Shown here piece by piece: positions 7,317 through 15,063 of a stretch of DNA of 19,728 bases. Origin of the DNA: Rhodospirillaceae bacterium UBA4479 (GTDB lineage: Bacteria > Pseudomonadota > Alphaproteobacteria > Rhodospirillales > Casp-alpha2); contig DGNZ01000382.1 of assembly GCA_002389175.1 (NCBI GenBank), forward strand, positions 1-19,728. Direction: 5' to 3'. Position 1 is the stretch's first letter. The number at the start of each line of letters is the position of its first letter. The notes beneath the pieces were generated by a model. It made no database searches and was not told the origin of the DNA. It was given only the letters and a program-made list of their open reading frames with translations. The translations under genes and the position numbers were made by a program.

Positions 7317-9155
7317 CTAGTTTGCGCGTTCTTTGGCGAGGACGGCAGCCTTATCGGCATCGACCCACCAGGTCATCAGTTGATTGCCGCTATCGGGTGT
7401 GATTTTGGGGCGATCAAAGATGTTCCAGTATGCCACGCGGTCATACGGGATGTGCCATTGCGGGATCACGTAATGGCCCCACTGCAGCACCCGGTCCAGC
7501 GCACGGGTCGCCGTGATCAGGCTTTTGCGGTCGGGTGCAGCGATCAATGTTTCGATCAGCTCATCGATCGCAGGATCTTTGATGCCGATGGTGTTGCGCC
7601 CACCTTCTTGGTCGGCGGCTTCGGATCCCCAATAGGCCCGTTGTTCGTTTCCGGGTGACAACGATTGCCCTGCGCCACCGACGATGACGTCGTAATCATA
7701 AGTGTCCAGACGGCGGCGATACTGCGATGTATCAACGGTGCGTACCCGCGCGTTAATGCCCAGTTTTTCCAGGTTTTGTGCGAACGGCAACACGATGCGC
7801 TCAAACAGCGGACTCACAAGTAAGACTTCGAATTCCAACGGCTTGCCCGTCTCGGCATTGACCCGCTGCTTACCCTTAATCACCCAACCCGCGTCGGTCA
7901 GCAGTTTGGATGCGGCGCGCAGGTTTTTGCGCAGGCCGCTTTTGCCTTCGGTAACGGGGGGATTGTATTCGGTGGTGAAGACTTCGTCCGGGATACGACC
8001 ACGAAGCGGTTCCAGAATTTTCAACTCTTCCGCCGATGGCAAGTCCGTGGCGGCAAGTTCAGAGTTATCAAAATAGCTGCGGGTGCGGGTGTATTGACCG
8101 TAAAACAGGGCCTTGTTCGACCATTCAAAATCAAACGCATAGGCCAGCGCCTTGCGGACGTTTTTGTCTTTGAACATGTCGCGTCGGGTGTTGAACACGA
8201 ATCCCTGCATGCCGGCAGAGCGATTGTGCCCGATTTCTTCTTTTTTGATTTTGCCTGCGTCGACTTGTGGCGATTCATAGGCGGTCGCCCATAGCTTCGA
8301 TGCGTTTTCAGAACGATAATCAAAGCGCCCGGCCTTAAATGCTTCTAGTGCTACCGTGGTGTCGCGGTAATAGTCGAAATGAATGGTGTCGAAGTTGTTC
8401 ATACCCTTTTCAGTCGGGATATCAGCACCCCAATAGTCTTTGACACGGGTCAGCGTGATCGAGCGCCCCGCATCGACTTTTTCGATTTTGTACGGACCAC
8501 TGCCGAGCGGTGGCTCCAACGACGTTTTATTAAACTCGCGGTCTTCCCAGTAATGCTTTGGCAGCACGGTCAGCTGGCCCATGATCAACGGTAGCTCGCG
8601 ATTCTCGCCGGGCTTGAAGTTAAAGCGCACGGTGCGGTCGCCTGTTTTGACCGCGCTGATCACGTTGCCGTAATAAAATCGATAAAACGGACGGCCTTCT
8701 TTTAACAGCGTATCGAACGTCCAGATCACATCGTCGGGCGTGACGGGTTTGCCATCATGCCAGCGGGCCCCTTCGCGCAGGCGGAATTCGACCCATGAGC
8801 GGTCTTCGGGGGTGCGCACGGCTTCGGCCAACTCGCCGTATTCGGTAAAGGCCTCGTCCGCTGCATTCGTCATCAACGAGTTATAGATAAACGACACGCC
8901 CGCAGCGCCTGTGCCTTTGACGATGAAACCGTTCAAGCTGTCATAGGTGCCAATCGCGGCCAGACGAATATCACCGCCCTTGGGCGCGTTGGGATTTACA
9001 TACTCAAAGTGTTTAAAATCGGCGGTGTATTTCAGATCACCATGCATCGCGAGCCCGTGCGACCACGCGGGTTCCTCGGCCAGAGCGCTGGTTGTGACGC
9101 TGGCCATGGACATAAATGAGATTGCGAGTGCAGCAAATAAGCGATGTGCGGACAT
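7317..9155 (-). CDS. yejA: Extracellular peptide-binding protein (SBP family 5), YejA-like
   Basis: Periplasmic solute-binding protein that delivers peptides to YejBE, 612 residues, close to E. coli YejA. A signal peptide (MSAHRLFAALAISFMSMASV, then ALA before EEPAW) predicts cleavage near residue 26. The mature start WSHGLAMHGDLKY and the segment FEYVNPNAPKGG are typical of YejA-like proteins. The body has the family-5 pattern, with FRLREGARWHDGKPVTPDDV and a C-terminal QWHIPYDRVAYWN. The ATG at 9155 follows GGGAGGAA by a few bases, the strongest ribosome site in the operon and consistent with abundant binding protein. It is the promoter-proximal gene, with a 26-bp tandem repeat 56-108 bases upstream. 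Confidence 0.92.
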   Translation of the reverse strand: MSAHRLFAALAISFMSMASVTTSALAEEPAWSHGLAMHGDLKYTADFKHFEYVNPNAPKGGDIRLAAIGTYDSLNGFIVKGTGAAGVSFIYNSLMTNAADEAFTEYGELAEAVRTPEDRSWVEFRLREGARWHDGKPVTPDDVIWTFDTLLKEGRPFYRFYYGNVISAVKTGDRTVRFNFKPGENRELPLIMGQLTVLPKHYWEDREFNKTSLEPPLGSGPYKIEKVDAGRSITLTRVKDYWGADIPTEKGMNNFDTIHFDYYRDTTVALEAFKAGRFDYRSENASKLWATAYESPQVDAGKIKKEEIGHNRSAGMQGFVFNTRRDMFKDKNVRKALAYAFDFEWSNKALFYGQYTRTRSYFDNSELAATDLPSAEELKILEPLRGRIPDEVFTTEYNPPVTEGKSGLRKNLRAASKLLTDAGWVIKGKQRVNAETGKPLEFEVLLVSPLFERIVLPFAQNLEKLGINARVRTVDTSQYRRRLDTYDYDVIVGGAGQSLSPGNEQRAYWGSEAADQEGGRNTIGIKDPAIDELIETLIAAPDRKSLITATRALDRVLQWGHYVIPQWHIPYDRVAYWNIFDRPKITPDSGNQLMTWWVDADKAAVLAKERAN

Positions 9156-9210
9156 GGTTCCTCCCGGAAACGATCAGATGGCATGATATTGGGGGTCTGT
9201 TGTCCCAGCT

Positions 9211-9262
9211 TCAAGCCAAGGTCTTATCATATAAGGTCAAGCCAAGGTCTTATCATATAAGG
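9211..9262 (-). repeat. Two tandem 26-bp direct repeats upstream of yejA (possible operator)
   Basis: Positions 9211-9236 and 9237-9262 are identical and directly abutting. Each unit contains the dyad CTTATCATATAAG: five complementary bases on each side of a three-base centre. The pair lies 56-108 bases upstream of yejA, in the promoter-sized gap after hisN. Two identical dyads spaced 26 bp apart suggest cooperative binding of a dimeric regulator to control the yej operon. No known regulator is recognised. A simple recent tandem duplication is the alternative. Confidence 0.5.
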
Positions 9263-9308
9263 TAAAGACGGCGTGATCGACATGATCAACTTAAAGTTCG
9301 TTCATGTC

Positions 9309-10130
9309 CTATTTGGGGCGATCAGATAAGATTTTCACGGCCGCTGCGTGAAGATGTTCATCCGCTGCCGCAAGTACAGAACCGGACTTGCTGTCAGGAC
9401 CTGCATCAAACTTAAGCGGCGCGCCGTCCCAATCGGTAATCAGGCCGCCTGCGCCTTCGACAATCGGGATCAAGGCAGCGTAGTCATAGGGCGCCAACGT
9501 GTCTTCGCAGACCAGATCAAGCCAACCACAGGCAAGGAACCCATACCCCTGGCATTCCGAGCCATAGGTCGTGTATTGCGTGGCGTCGGAAAGGGCCTCG
9601 AATTTTGGGAGGTTTTTGGCGAAAAACATGGTGTGCGATGTGCTGGTGACCCAGGCATCTTCAATGCTGCGCCCGGTGCGTGTCGTTACCGGTGTGCCGT
9701 TAAATGTCGTTGGTTGTCCATGCGCGCCAATCCATCGGTCGGCGGTCGCCGGACCATCCATTACGCCCGCAATGGCTTTGCCGTTACGAACAACCCCGAT
9801 CAGCGTGCCGTATATCGGTTTACCGGTGATAAAGGCCTTGGTGCCGTCGATGGGGTCAAGAATCCAAACGGTGTCGGCATCCGGATTTGTGACACCGAAC
9901 TCTTCACCAAAAATGCCGTCATTCGGGCGTTCGGCTTCGATCATGGCACGCATGGTGCGTTCGGACTCTTGGTCCGCTTCTGTCACCGGACTGGCATCAG
10001 ATTTTGTGATGTGCTGGATGCCACTACGAAACTGGGCAAGGGTTACCGGACGCGCAGCATCCGCCAAGCGCCCGGCCAAGTCGATTATGTCGTCAATGTC
10101 TTGAGTGTCTACGTGGCTATCGCCAACCAT
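9309..10130 (-). CDS. hisN: Histidinol-phosphatase, inositol monophosphatase family
   Basis: Metal-dependent phosphatase of the inositol monophosphatase superfamily. The closest subgroup appears to be HisN, which removes phosphate from L-histidinol phosphate in histidine synthesis. The 273 residues fit. Metal-site motifs are intact: GEEFG (75-79), DPIDGT (92-97) and the distal aspartate in YDYAAL (Asp216). FRSG near residue 35 with SDASPVTEADQ (44-54) and the C-terminal LIPIVEGAGG are typical of HisN. The gene starts 12 bases after the cytochrome c stop codon, so the two are probably cotranscribed, though the products have no evident link. A general inositol or sugar phosphatase role cannot be excluded. 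Confidence 0.82.
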   Translation of the reverse strand: MVGDSHVDTQDIDDIIDLAGRLADAARPVTLAQFRSGIQHITKSDASPVTEADQESERTMRAMIEAERPNDGIFGEEFGVTNPDADTVWILDPIDGTKAFITGKPIYGTLIGVVRNGKAIAGVMDGPATADRWIGAHGQPTTFNGTPVTTRTGRSIEDAWVTSTSHTMFFAKNLPKFEALSDATQYTTYGSECQGYGFLACGWLDLVCEDTLAPYDYAALIPIVEGAGGLITDWDGAPLKFDAGPDSKSGSVLAAADEHLHAAAVKILSDRPK

Positions 10131-10142
10131 GACCCGTGTCGC

Positions 10143-10685
10143 TTATTGCGGTAGCGGCGGGGGATTGCTGTGATTATCGCGGAGATACAAAATCACTTTG
10201 GCACGGTCAGATGCTTTTTTCAGACCGCCAAAGGTCATTTTGTTGCCCGGTGCGTAGTCTTTTGGGCTTTTCAGGAACTTGTCCAAGTTCTCGTAAGACC
10301 ATGTTCCACCCACCGCAAGCAATGCTGCTGAGTAAGAATAGCCGTCATGTACGCCTTTGTTAGCGTCAACGACGCCCCAAAGGTTCGGGCCAACTTTGTT
10401 CGGGCCGCCTTGATCAACGGTGTGGCAACCCGCGCATTTTTTAAACACCTTGGCGCCAGCTGCAGAGTCAAAAGACGCCATAAGGCCGACCGCAGATTCT
10501 TCGACTTTGGCCTCTGCTGTGTCTCCAGCAGCGGCTGTGTCTGATTCTGCAACTTCAATAGGATAGGCGTTTTCCGCCAATTGTGTTGGTTGTACCAGCG
10601 CGTTCCCGACTTGGATGCTGCCCCATACGACCCATGCAGCTATTAAAACTGCGAAACCTGATTTTTCCCAAAAAGAGAAATGCAT
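10143..10685 (-). CDS. Membrane-anchored c-type cytochrome (CycM-like)
   Basis: Class I cytochrome c held in the inner membrane by an uncleaved N-terminal helix, 180 residues. Residues about 10-23 (GFAVLIAAWVVWGS) are the anchor. A linker rich in Ala, Glu and Thr (about 45-68) follows. Haem attaches at CAGCH (84-88), and the likely axial methionine is Met150 in PGNKMTF. The sequence GPNLWGVV after the haem motif matches the mitochondrial-like cytochrome c group. I chose the ATG at 10685, preceded by AGGAG at good spacing, over an ORF extension to 10847 that lacks a leader-like sequence. It probably carries electrons between the bc1 complex and terminal oxidase. It lies head to head with kdsB. 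Confidence 0.9.
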   Translation of the reverse strand: MHFSFWEKSGFAVLIAAWVVWGSIQVGNALVQPTQLAENAYPIEVAESDTAAAGDTAEAKVEESAVGLMASFDSAAGAKVFKKCAGCHTVDQGGPNKVGPNLWGVVDANKGVHDGYSYSAALLAVGGTWSYENLDKFLKSPKDYAPGNKMTFGGLKKASDRAKVILYLRDNHSNPPPLPQ

Positions 10686-10867
10686 GCCTAAAACTCCTGC
10701 CCCAATAAGCGACCTTGTTTTAGCCCGTCGCTCGTTATCGATCAACACCTGTAACGCATAGAAAATAAACCTTTTCAGCAGCTTGGTGGCGAATGCGCCA
10801 AAAGGTCTGGGATAGCCACAGCCAACGGGGTATATCAAAGCATTCAATTAAAGCAGAGATTGCGTCC

Positions 10868-11596
10868 ATGAACCCCATTGTGATTGTTCCAGCCCGCATG
10901 GCCTCGACCCGATTACCGGGCAAACCGCTTGCCGATATTCACGGCAAGGCGATGATTGTTCATGTGATGGATCGCGCGGCTGAAGCCAATTGTGGGCCCG
11001 TTGTTTGTGCCGCGGCCGAGGCTGAAATCATCGATGCGGTGACCGATGCCGGATATCAGGCGGTCCTGACGGACCCAGATCATCCATCGGGATCGGACCG
11101 GATATTCGAAGCCCTCAACATATGTGATCCAGATGGGGCGCACGATGTAATCGTCAATTTGCAGGGTGATTTGCCGACATTGGACCCCGCATTGGTGCGG
11201 ACCGTCGCTGGATTGCTAGATAACGCAGACGTGGATATCGGCACGCTCGTGGCTGAAATCACCGAAGATGCCGAGCGCACCAATCCCAATGTGGTCAAAT
11301 GTGTGGCCCCGTTGGATGATACTCATACGGCGGCACGGGCGCTTTATTTCACCCGTGCCACGGCGCCCCATGGCGATGGCCCGTTGTGGCATCACATCGG
11401 CATTTATGCCTATCGGCGTGCAGCCCTCAGTCGTTTTGTCAGTTTACCGCCGGGCATGTTGGAACAACGCGAGAAACTGGAGCAGCTTCGTGCCCTGGAA
11501 TCGGGCATGCGGATCGATGCGGCCCGCGTTGACACGGTTCCGCTCGGTGTCGATACTCCCGCCGATTTAGACCGCGCCCGCACTTTGCTGGCTTAA
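10868..11596 (+). CDS. kdsB: 3-deoxy-manno-octulosonate cytidylyltransferase
   Basis: Cytoplasmic enzyme that joins CTP and KDO to give CMP-KDO, the activated sugar for the LPS inner core. The 242 residues are typical. Signature segments are PARMASTRLPGKPL (8-21) for nucleotide binding, TDPDHPSGSDR (68-78) and NLQGDLP (97-103), with the metal-binding aspartate. The C-terminal LEQLRALESGMRI matches KdsB and helps exclude other nucleotidyltransferases. The ATG at 10868 aligns with the family start; an in-frame extension upstream is not needed. The gene sits 14 bases before pheA. The order cytochrome c (divergent), kdsB, pheA is familiar in alphaproteobacteria. Presence of this gene implies a KDO-containing LPS. 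Confidence 0.94.
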   Translation: MNPIVIVPARMASTRLPGKPLADIHGKAMIVHVMDRAAEANCGPVVCAAAEAEIIDAVTDAGYQAVLTDPDHPSGSDRIFEALNICDPDGAHDVIVNLQGDLPTLDPALVRTVAGLLDNADVDIGTLVAEITEDAERTNPNVVKCVAPLDDTHTAARALYFTRATAPHGDGPLWHHIGIYAYRRAALSRFVSLPPGMLEQREKLEQLRALESGMRIDAARVDTVPLGVDTPADLDRARTLLA

Positions 11597-11610
11597 CTGG
11601 ACCCGAAATT

Positions 11611-12465
11611 ATGACTGATCCATCAACGCTTATCGCATTCCAAGGGGCACCCGGGGCGAATTCCGATATCGCGTGCCGTGAAGCGTACCCTGACATGACC
11701 ACACTGTCGTGCGGGACTTTTGTGGATGCGTTTGGTGCGGTCAAAAATGGCGATGCGGCGTTGGCGATGATTCCGATCGATAATACGGTCGCGGGCCGGG
11801 TGGCAGACATTCATCATCTGTTGCCCGATAGCGGCCTGCATATTATCGCCGAACATTACGAGCGCATTAATCATCAGCTTTTGGTGTTGCCCGGTACGGA
11901 CATCAGCGAAATCAAAGAAATCCACAGCCATGTTCACGCACTCAGCCAGTGCCGCACATTGATCGAAGATTTGGGCGTGGCCGCCATGGTTCATCTGGAC
12001 ACCGCAGGGGCCGCGGCCGATGTCGCCAAATGGGGCGATAAGACCAAGGCCGCGATTGCGACCCGGTTGGCGGGCGAGATTTATGGCCTCGATCTGATCC
12101 GCTCAGATATCGAAGACGCCGAACACAACACGACCCGCTTTGTGGTGTTGTCGCGTGACTCTGTGATTCCGGATGCAGGATCGGGAAATGTGATGACCAG
12201 TTTCGTATTCCGGGTCCGTAACATCCCCGCTGCGCTATACAAAGCCATGGGCGGGTTCTCGACCAATGGCGTCAACATGACCAAACTTGAAAGCTACGTC
12301 GGTGCGGGCTTCATCGCCGCCCAGTTCTATGCCGAGGTTGAGGGCCATCCCGAAGACGGCCCATTGAAACTGGCGCTCGAAGAGCTTGGGTTTTTCTCCG
12401 AAGAACTGACGATTTTGGGCGTGTTCCCGGCTGACCCATTTCGAAAAGAAGCCGTGCCGGAATAA
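11611..12465 (+). CDS. pheA: Prephenate dehydratase (monofunctional P-protein with ACT domain)
   Basis: Converts prephenate to phenylpyruvate, the committed step to phenylalanine, 284 residues. The catalytic part (about 5-182) starts IAFQGAPGANS and carries the NTTRF motif (173-177) with the essential threonine and arginine. An ACT regulatory domain follows (about 196-275) with NIPAAL and KLESYVG. Standard PheA proteins have ESR where this one has ESY (residues 227-229). I recall ESY as usual in alphaproteobacterial PheA, so feedback by phenylalanine is still likely. There is no chorismate mutase domain, so that activity must come from elsewhere. It is the second gene of the kdsB-pheA pair. 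Confidence 0.94.
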   Translation: MTDPSTLIAFQGAPGANSDIACREAYPDMTTLSCGTFVDAFGAVKNGDAALAMIPIDNTVAGRVADIHHLLPDSGLHIIAEHYERINHQLLVLPGTDISEIKEIHSHVHALSQCRTLIEDLGVAAMVHLDTAGAAADVAKWGDKTKAAIATRLAGEIYGLDLIRSDIEDAEHNTTRFVVLSRDSVIPDAGSGNVMTSFVFRVRNIPAALYKAMGGFSTNGVNMTKLESYVGAGFIAAQFYAEVEGHPEDGPLKLALEELGFFSEELTILGVFPADPFRKEAVPE

Positions 12466-12468
12466 TTT

Positions 12469-12575
12469 CCCCCTCACCTGTCCTCTCCCCCATTTCATGA
12501 GGGAGAGGGACCCTGTACCCACATGACACAATCTCATCCCTCTCCCCTTTAAGGGGGAGAGGTTAGGTGAGGGGG
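12469..12575 (+). repeat. 107-bp palindromic intergenic repeat, copy 2 (plus orientation)
   Basis: Second copy of the element seen at 2239-2345, inverted relative to it and of exactly the same length. It starts three bases after the pheA stop codon. Outer arms (CCCCCTCACCTG and GGTTAGGTGAGGGGG) and the inner AGAGGGACCCTGTA block are conserved. Differences from copy 1 cluster in the loops (about 12493-12501, 12518-12535 and 12549-12553). Conservation of arms and not loops suggests selection or gene conversion acting on structure. Confidence 0.85.
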
Positions 12576-12590
12576 TGTGCACCTTAAGCC

Positions 12591-12652
12591 GTCATTCCCG
12601 CGAAGGCGGGAATCTCTTTTGAATTATGGGACCCCCGCCTGCGCGGGGGTGA
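12591..12652. repeat. Paired REP-like palindrome, GTCATTCCCGC class, copy 2
   Basis: First unit 12591-12614 has the same 24 bases as 3369-3392. The second unit (12631-12652, ACCCCCGCC to GGGGGTGA) is inverted, so the GTCA ends point outwards. It sits 15 bases after the 107-bp element and may contribute to termination of pheA. Confidence 0.85.
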
Positions 12653-12739
12653 AGAGTATTTATACTCTCTCGTCTTCCCGAAAGCCTCTTGGCTATCCAG
12701 GATCTTTTTAGCGTGGGTATGTCATTTTTGAGTGAGACG

Positions 12740-12768
12740 AGATCCCGGGTCTGCGCCCGGGACGACGT
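12740..12768. repeat. CCCGGG palindromic repeat, second class
   Basis: The core GATCCCGGGTCTGCGCCCGG, followed by GACGACG, contains CCCGGG at 12744-12749 and 12756-12761 and can form a GC-rich hairpin. It lies 22 bases beyond the nudC stop on the minus strand, where it could help end that transcript. A degenerate relative is at 15666-15692. Confidence 0.6.
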
Positions 12769-12790
12769 GGTGAGGGCAGGCCGACGACAA

Positions 12791-13732
12791 TCAGCCGACG
12801 TCATCCAGCCATGTCTGGATTAGCCAGCGCGAGATTGAGTCTTTGCGCGGCAGGCGCGTGTCGTCGTCTTTGGCGTCGGCGAATTCCTTCATGTCCAACA
12901 CCTGTTCACGTGTGAACCATTGCGCGTCTTTGAGTTCTTCGGGATCGCATTCGATGCCATAGCTGGTTGCGCGGGCGCGAAATCCTAACATCAGTGATGA
13001 TGGGAACGGCCACGGCTGTGACGCCATGTAGGTGATGTCGGTGGTGTGGATGCCGGATTCTTCGAACACTTCGCGTTCAACACATTGTTCTAGCGTCTCA
13101 CCGGGCTCCACGAAGCCCGCCAATGTCGAATACATCCCAAACGACCAACGCGCATGTGATCCCAACAGGCATGCGCCGCCCGGGATATCGTCGCGACTGA
13201 CCAGCATAATGACGGCGGGGTCTGTGCGCGGGAAATGGCTGACGCCACAATCGTTGTTCAGGCAAACCCGTTCGTGCCCGTGATGGCGGGATTCCGTCGG
13301 GGCGCCACACACACCGCAAAATCCGTGACGGTCATGCCAATAGGTCATGCCGCGGGCATGGGCCAGCACATGACCTTCGGCATCAGTAAGGCGGGGGCCG
13401 ACTTGGCGCAGGTCCATAAACGTGGCGTTTGGACCTGCCAGCGTGGAAATTTTCGCTGCTACTTTGTCGTCCAGGGCCACAGCAAAGACGGGGGTGTCGT
13501 CTTCGGTACCCAATAAAATTTCTTGACGCCCGGCATCGATCAAGGCGCGCGCGGTCTCACCCTCAAAAATTGCAGCTTGTGGCGGGTTGCCGTCGATAAT
13601 CAGGTTGTGCTGGCCATGCACCGCGACGGCTTTGATGTTCTTTTTGGCACGGCTGGACACCCAATCTGTGGGTCTGCGTGACATGTTGTCACGCCGCAGC
13701 GTGATGGTGGTATAGGACAAATGGATCGGCAT
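12791..13732 (-). CDS. nudC: NAD(+) diphosphatase / NAD-capped RNA decapping Nudix hydrolase
   Basis: Hydrolyses NADH or NAD to mononucleotides and removes NAD caps from RNA, 313 residues with the start chosen here. The zinc ribbon is intact (Cys139, 142, 157, 162). The Nudix box lies at 206-228 (GFVEPGETLEQCVE, then REVFEESGI) with all catalytic glutamates. SQPWPFPSS (238-246) is the motif that separates NudC from other Nudix enzymes. The N-terminal domain is the variable one. The start at 13732 gives the expected LSYTTITLRRD opening; the ORF stays open to 13900, but those residues look non-coding. The ribosome site at 13732 is weak, so the start is the uncertain part. Confidence 0.9.
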   Translation of the reverse strand: MPIHLSYTTITLRRDNMSRRPTDWVSSRAKKNIKAVAVHGQHNLIIDGNPPQAAIFEGETARALIDAGRQEILLGTEDDTPVFAVALDDKVAAKISTLAGPNATFMDLRQVGPRLTDAEGHVLAHARGMTYWHDRHGFCGVCGAPTESRHHGHERVCLNNDCGVSHFPRTDPAVIMLVSRDDIPGGACLLGSHARWSFGMYSTLAGFVEPGETLEQCVEREVFEESGIHTTDITYMASQPWPFPSSLMLGFRARATSYGIECDPEELKDAQWFTREQVLDMKEFADAKDDDTRLPRKDSISRWLIQTWLDDVG

Positions 13733-13947
13733 GCCCGGAATTTTACACACGCCATAGGCTTCGGCAACGTCCCCAATTGCTATTAGAACAAAAAAACCAC
13801 TGTTAACCATAGAATCGCTGGAAAGTCGCTGGACACTTTGGCTTGATTGAGGCTTTGTTAACCAATCTGGACCATGCTGGTTGCTGATGATGTTCCGCAC
13901 CCTTGGGTGCCCATTGCGTCATAAGCAATTGGTAGGTGGAGAGAACG

Positions 13948-14496
13948 GTGGTTAAAAAAGTTATGTCGATGCGCCGATTGGGCAGGCGCACGTTATCTAT
14001 TGGCGGGGCCATATTGGCCGTCGTCACCCTTGCTGCGTGCGCGGGTCAGTCCGGCGTCAGCAGTTTTAATGTTGCTGAATGCAAGATTCTTTCGAACCGC
14101 GCTGAAGCAAAAATCAACTGGGCACGGGTACCAGAGCGTGAGCTTCGCATTCGAGACGGTGAATATTCGCCGATGCTGATGCGCCTCAAACAAGGTCGCC
14201 CGTATATTATTCGTATCCGAAATCGAGATGACGAGCGTCGGGTTTTCCGCGCACCGGATTTCTTTGAACAGAACGCCGTTGTCGCCATTGGTGTCGAGGG
14301 GGAACGCGCAGCCACGACGTGCGTGAACGCGATTGCCATTCCAGCACGCCAAACCGCCGAGGTGCGCGTTGTTGCCATCACCGATGGCACGTTTGAATTC
14401 GAAGACAATGCGCTTTTACTGCCATACGTCATGTCATCAGGCCCGTCGGGTGTGATCGTCGTCGAAGAACGTCGCGGAACCGCCAGACTTAACTGA
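13948..14496 (+). CDS. Predicted lipoprotein with cupredoxin-like fold, no copper ligands seen
   Basis: Unrecognised protein of about 182 residues. It has a basic start, a hydrophobic stretch (LSIGGAILAVVTLA) and a lipobox LAAC with the lipidated cysteine at residue 31, so it is probably an envelope lipoprotein. The mature part resembles the cupredoxin-like pattern of secreted proteins: MRLKQGRPYIIRIRNRDDE, then VFRAPDFF, then TFEF and GVIVVEE. There is no histidine at all and only one other cysteine, so a type 1 copper site is absent. The start is taken as GTG 13948 because GGAGAG lies four bases before it; ATG 13963 is the alternative. It is divergent from nudC and ends in a terminator hairpin. 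Confidence 0.7.
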   Translation: MVKKVMSMRRLGRRTLSIGGAILAVVTLAACAGQSGVSSFNVAECKILSNRAEAKINWARVPERELRIRDGEYSPMLMRLKQGRPYIIRIRNRDDERRVFRAPDFFEQNAVVAIGVEGERAATTCVNAIAIPARQTAEVRVVAITDGTFEFEDNALLLPYVMSSGPSGVIVVEERRGTARLN

Positions 14497-14523
14497 GTCT
14501 GCTTCAATTCAGACTTAATTTTT
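14496..14523 (+). terminator. Rho-independent terminator after the lipoprotein gene
   Basis: AGTCTG (14496-14501) pairs with CAGACT (14510-14515) around CTTCAATT, followed by TTAATTTTT. The stem starts on the last base of the TGA stop. A further CAGACT at 14484-14489, inside the coding end, can pair with the same AGTCTG and compete with the terminator stem. Confidence 0.6.
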
Positions 14524-14550
14524 GGCGGACGTCGTCATTGGTAGATTCAG

Positions 14551-15063
14551 ATGACAGATACCTCAGCTGAAACCTTGATCCGGGATTTAGACCTGGAGCC
14601 ATTGCCATGGGAAGGCGGTTATTACCGCGAGACCTGGCGCTCAGAGGTCATGATCCCTGAGCCGGCGTTGGGGGCCGGGTATTCGGGACCGCGTGCGGCG
14701 GGGACGTCGATTTATTACATGCTGACGCCGGACACGTTGTCGAAAATGCACCGACTGCCATCGCCGGAAACCTTCCATTTCTATAAGGGGGACGTCGTCG
14801 AGATGTTGCTGCTACATCCTGATGGCACAGATCAGGTGATCACCTTTGGTCAGGACTTGGGCGCCGGCCAACATCTTCAATTCACCATTTTGGGCAATAC
14901 GTGGATGGGCGGAAGGTTGGCCGCAGGCCACCGATACGGCTATGCCTTGATGGGCACCACGGTGGCCCCCGGTTTTGATTTTGATGATTTGGAAATGGGC
15001 GGCACAGCCGCGTTGATTACTGAATACCCAGATGCGGCCGATATGATCCGTGCCCTGACCTGA
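14551..15063 (+). CDS. Cupin family protein (DUF985 / Cupin_5)
   Basis: Single-domain cupin of 170 residues, the usual length for the DUF985 (Cupin_5) group, related to yeast YML079w. The start of the domain is LDLEPLPWEGGYYRETWRS (about 14-32). The cupin core has HRLPSPETFHFYKGD (67-81) with His67 and His76, then VEMLLLHPDG. The end is GTTVAPGFDFDDLEMG. No enzyme activity is established for this group; members may bind small molecules or sugars. The ribosome site is weak. Its TGA overlaps the start of the acetyltransferase gene (TGATG), so the two are translated together. Confidence 0.87.
   Translation: MTDTSAETLIRDLDLEPLPWEGGYYRETWRSEVMIPEPALGAGYSGPRAAGTSIYYMLTPDTLSKMHRLPSPETFHFYKGDVVEMLLLHPDGTDQVITFGQDLGAGQHLQFTILGNTWMGGRLAAGHRYGYALMGTTVAPGFDFDDLEMGGTAALITEYPDAADMIRALT

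Larger units (their letters stand above)
12466..12790. other. Repeat-filled gap between convergent pheA and nudC
   Basis: 325 bases without a gene. Three repeat types sit in series: the 107-bp palindrome (12469-12575), a GTCATTCCCGC pair (12591-12652) and a CCCGGG palindrome (12740-12768). The remaining sequence, about 12653-12739, shows nothing recognisable. Short ORFs here are translations of the repeats. The gap lies entirely between two stop codons, so transcription termination is the only function that context requires. Confidence 0.75.

Noticed and set aside
9211..9262. Possible minimal CRISPR array (two direct repeats)
   Set aside because: The two copies abut with no spacer, and no cas gene is present.
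9348..10154. 268-codon plus-strand ORF opposite hisN
   Set aside because: It is a shadow frame. The minus strand encodes an intact phosphatase with metal-site motifs.
10686..10847. N-terminal extension of the cytochrome c to a 234-residue protein
   Set aside because: The extension has no leader-like character, while ATG 10685 has AGGAG and begins a normal membrane anchor.
10793..10867. Upstream in-frame extension of KdsB
   Set aside because: KdsB homologues start at the MNPIVIVPAR position. The extension overlaps the divergent promoter region.
12227..12232. Loss of PheA feedback control because the ACT motif is ESY instead of ESR (about 12289-12297)
   Set aside because: As I recall, ESY is normal in alphaproteobacterial PheA, so it does not indicate a defect.
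12235..12582. Minus-strand ORF over the pheA end and the 107-bp repeat
   Set aside because: Its sequence is a translation of the palindrome and the reverse of pheA, with no recognisable domain.
13733..13900. 56-residue N-terminal extension of NudC
   Set aside because: The residues do not resemble the NudC N-terminal domain, and the region is the divergent promoter for the lipoprotein gene. The start remains the uncertain part of this call.
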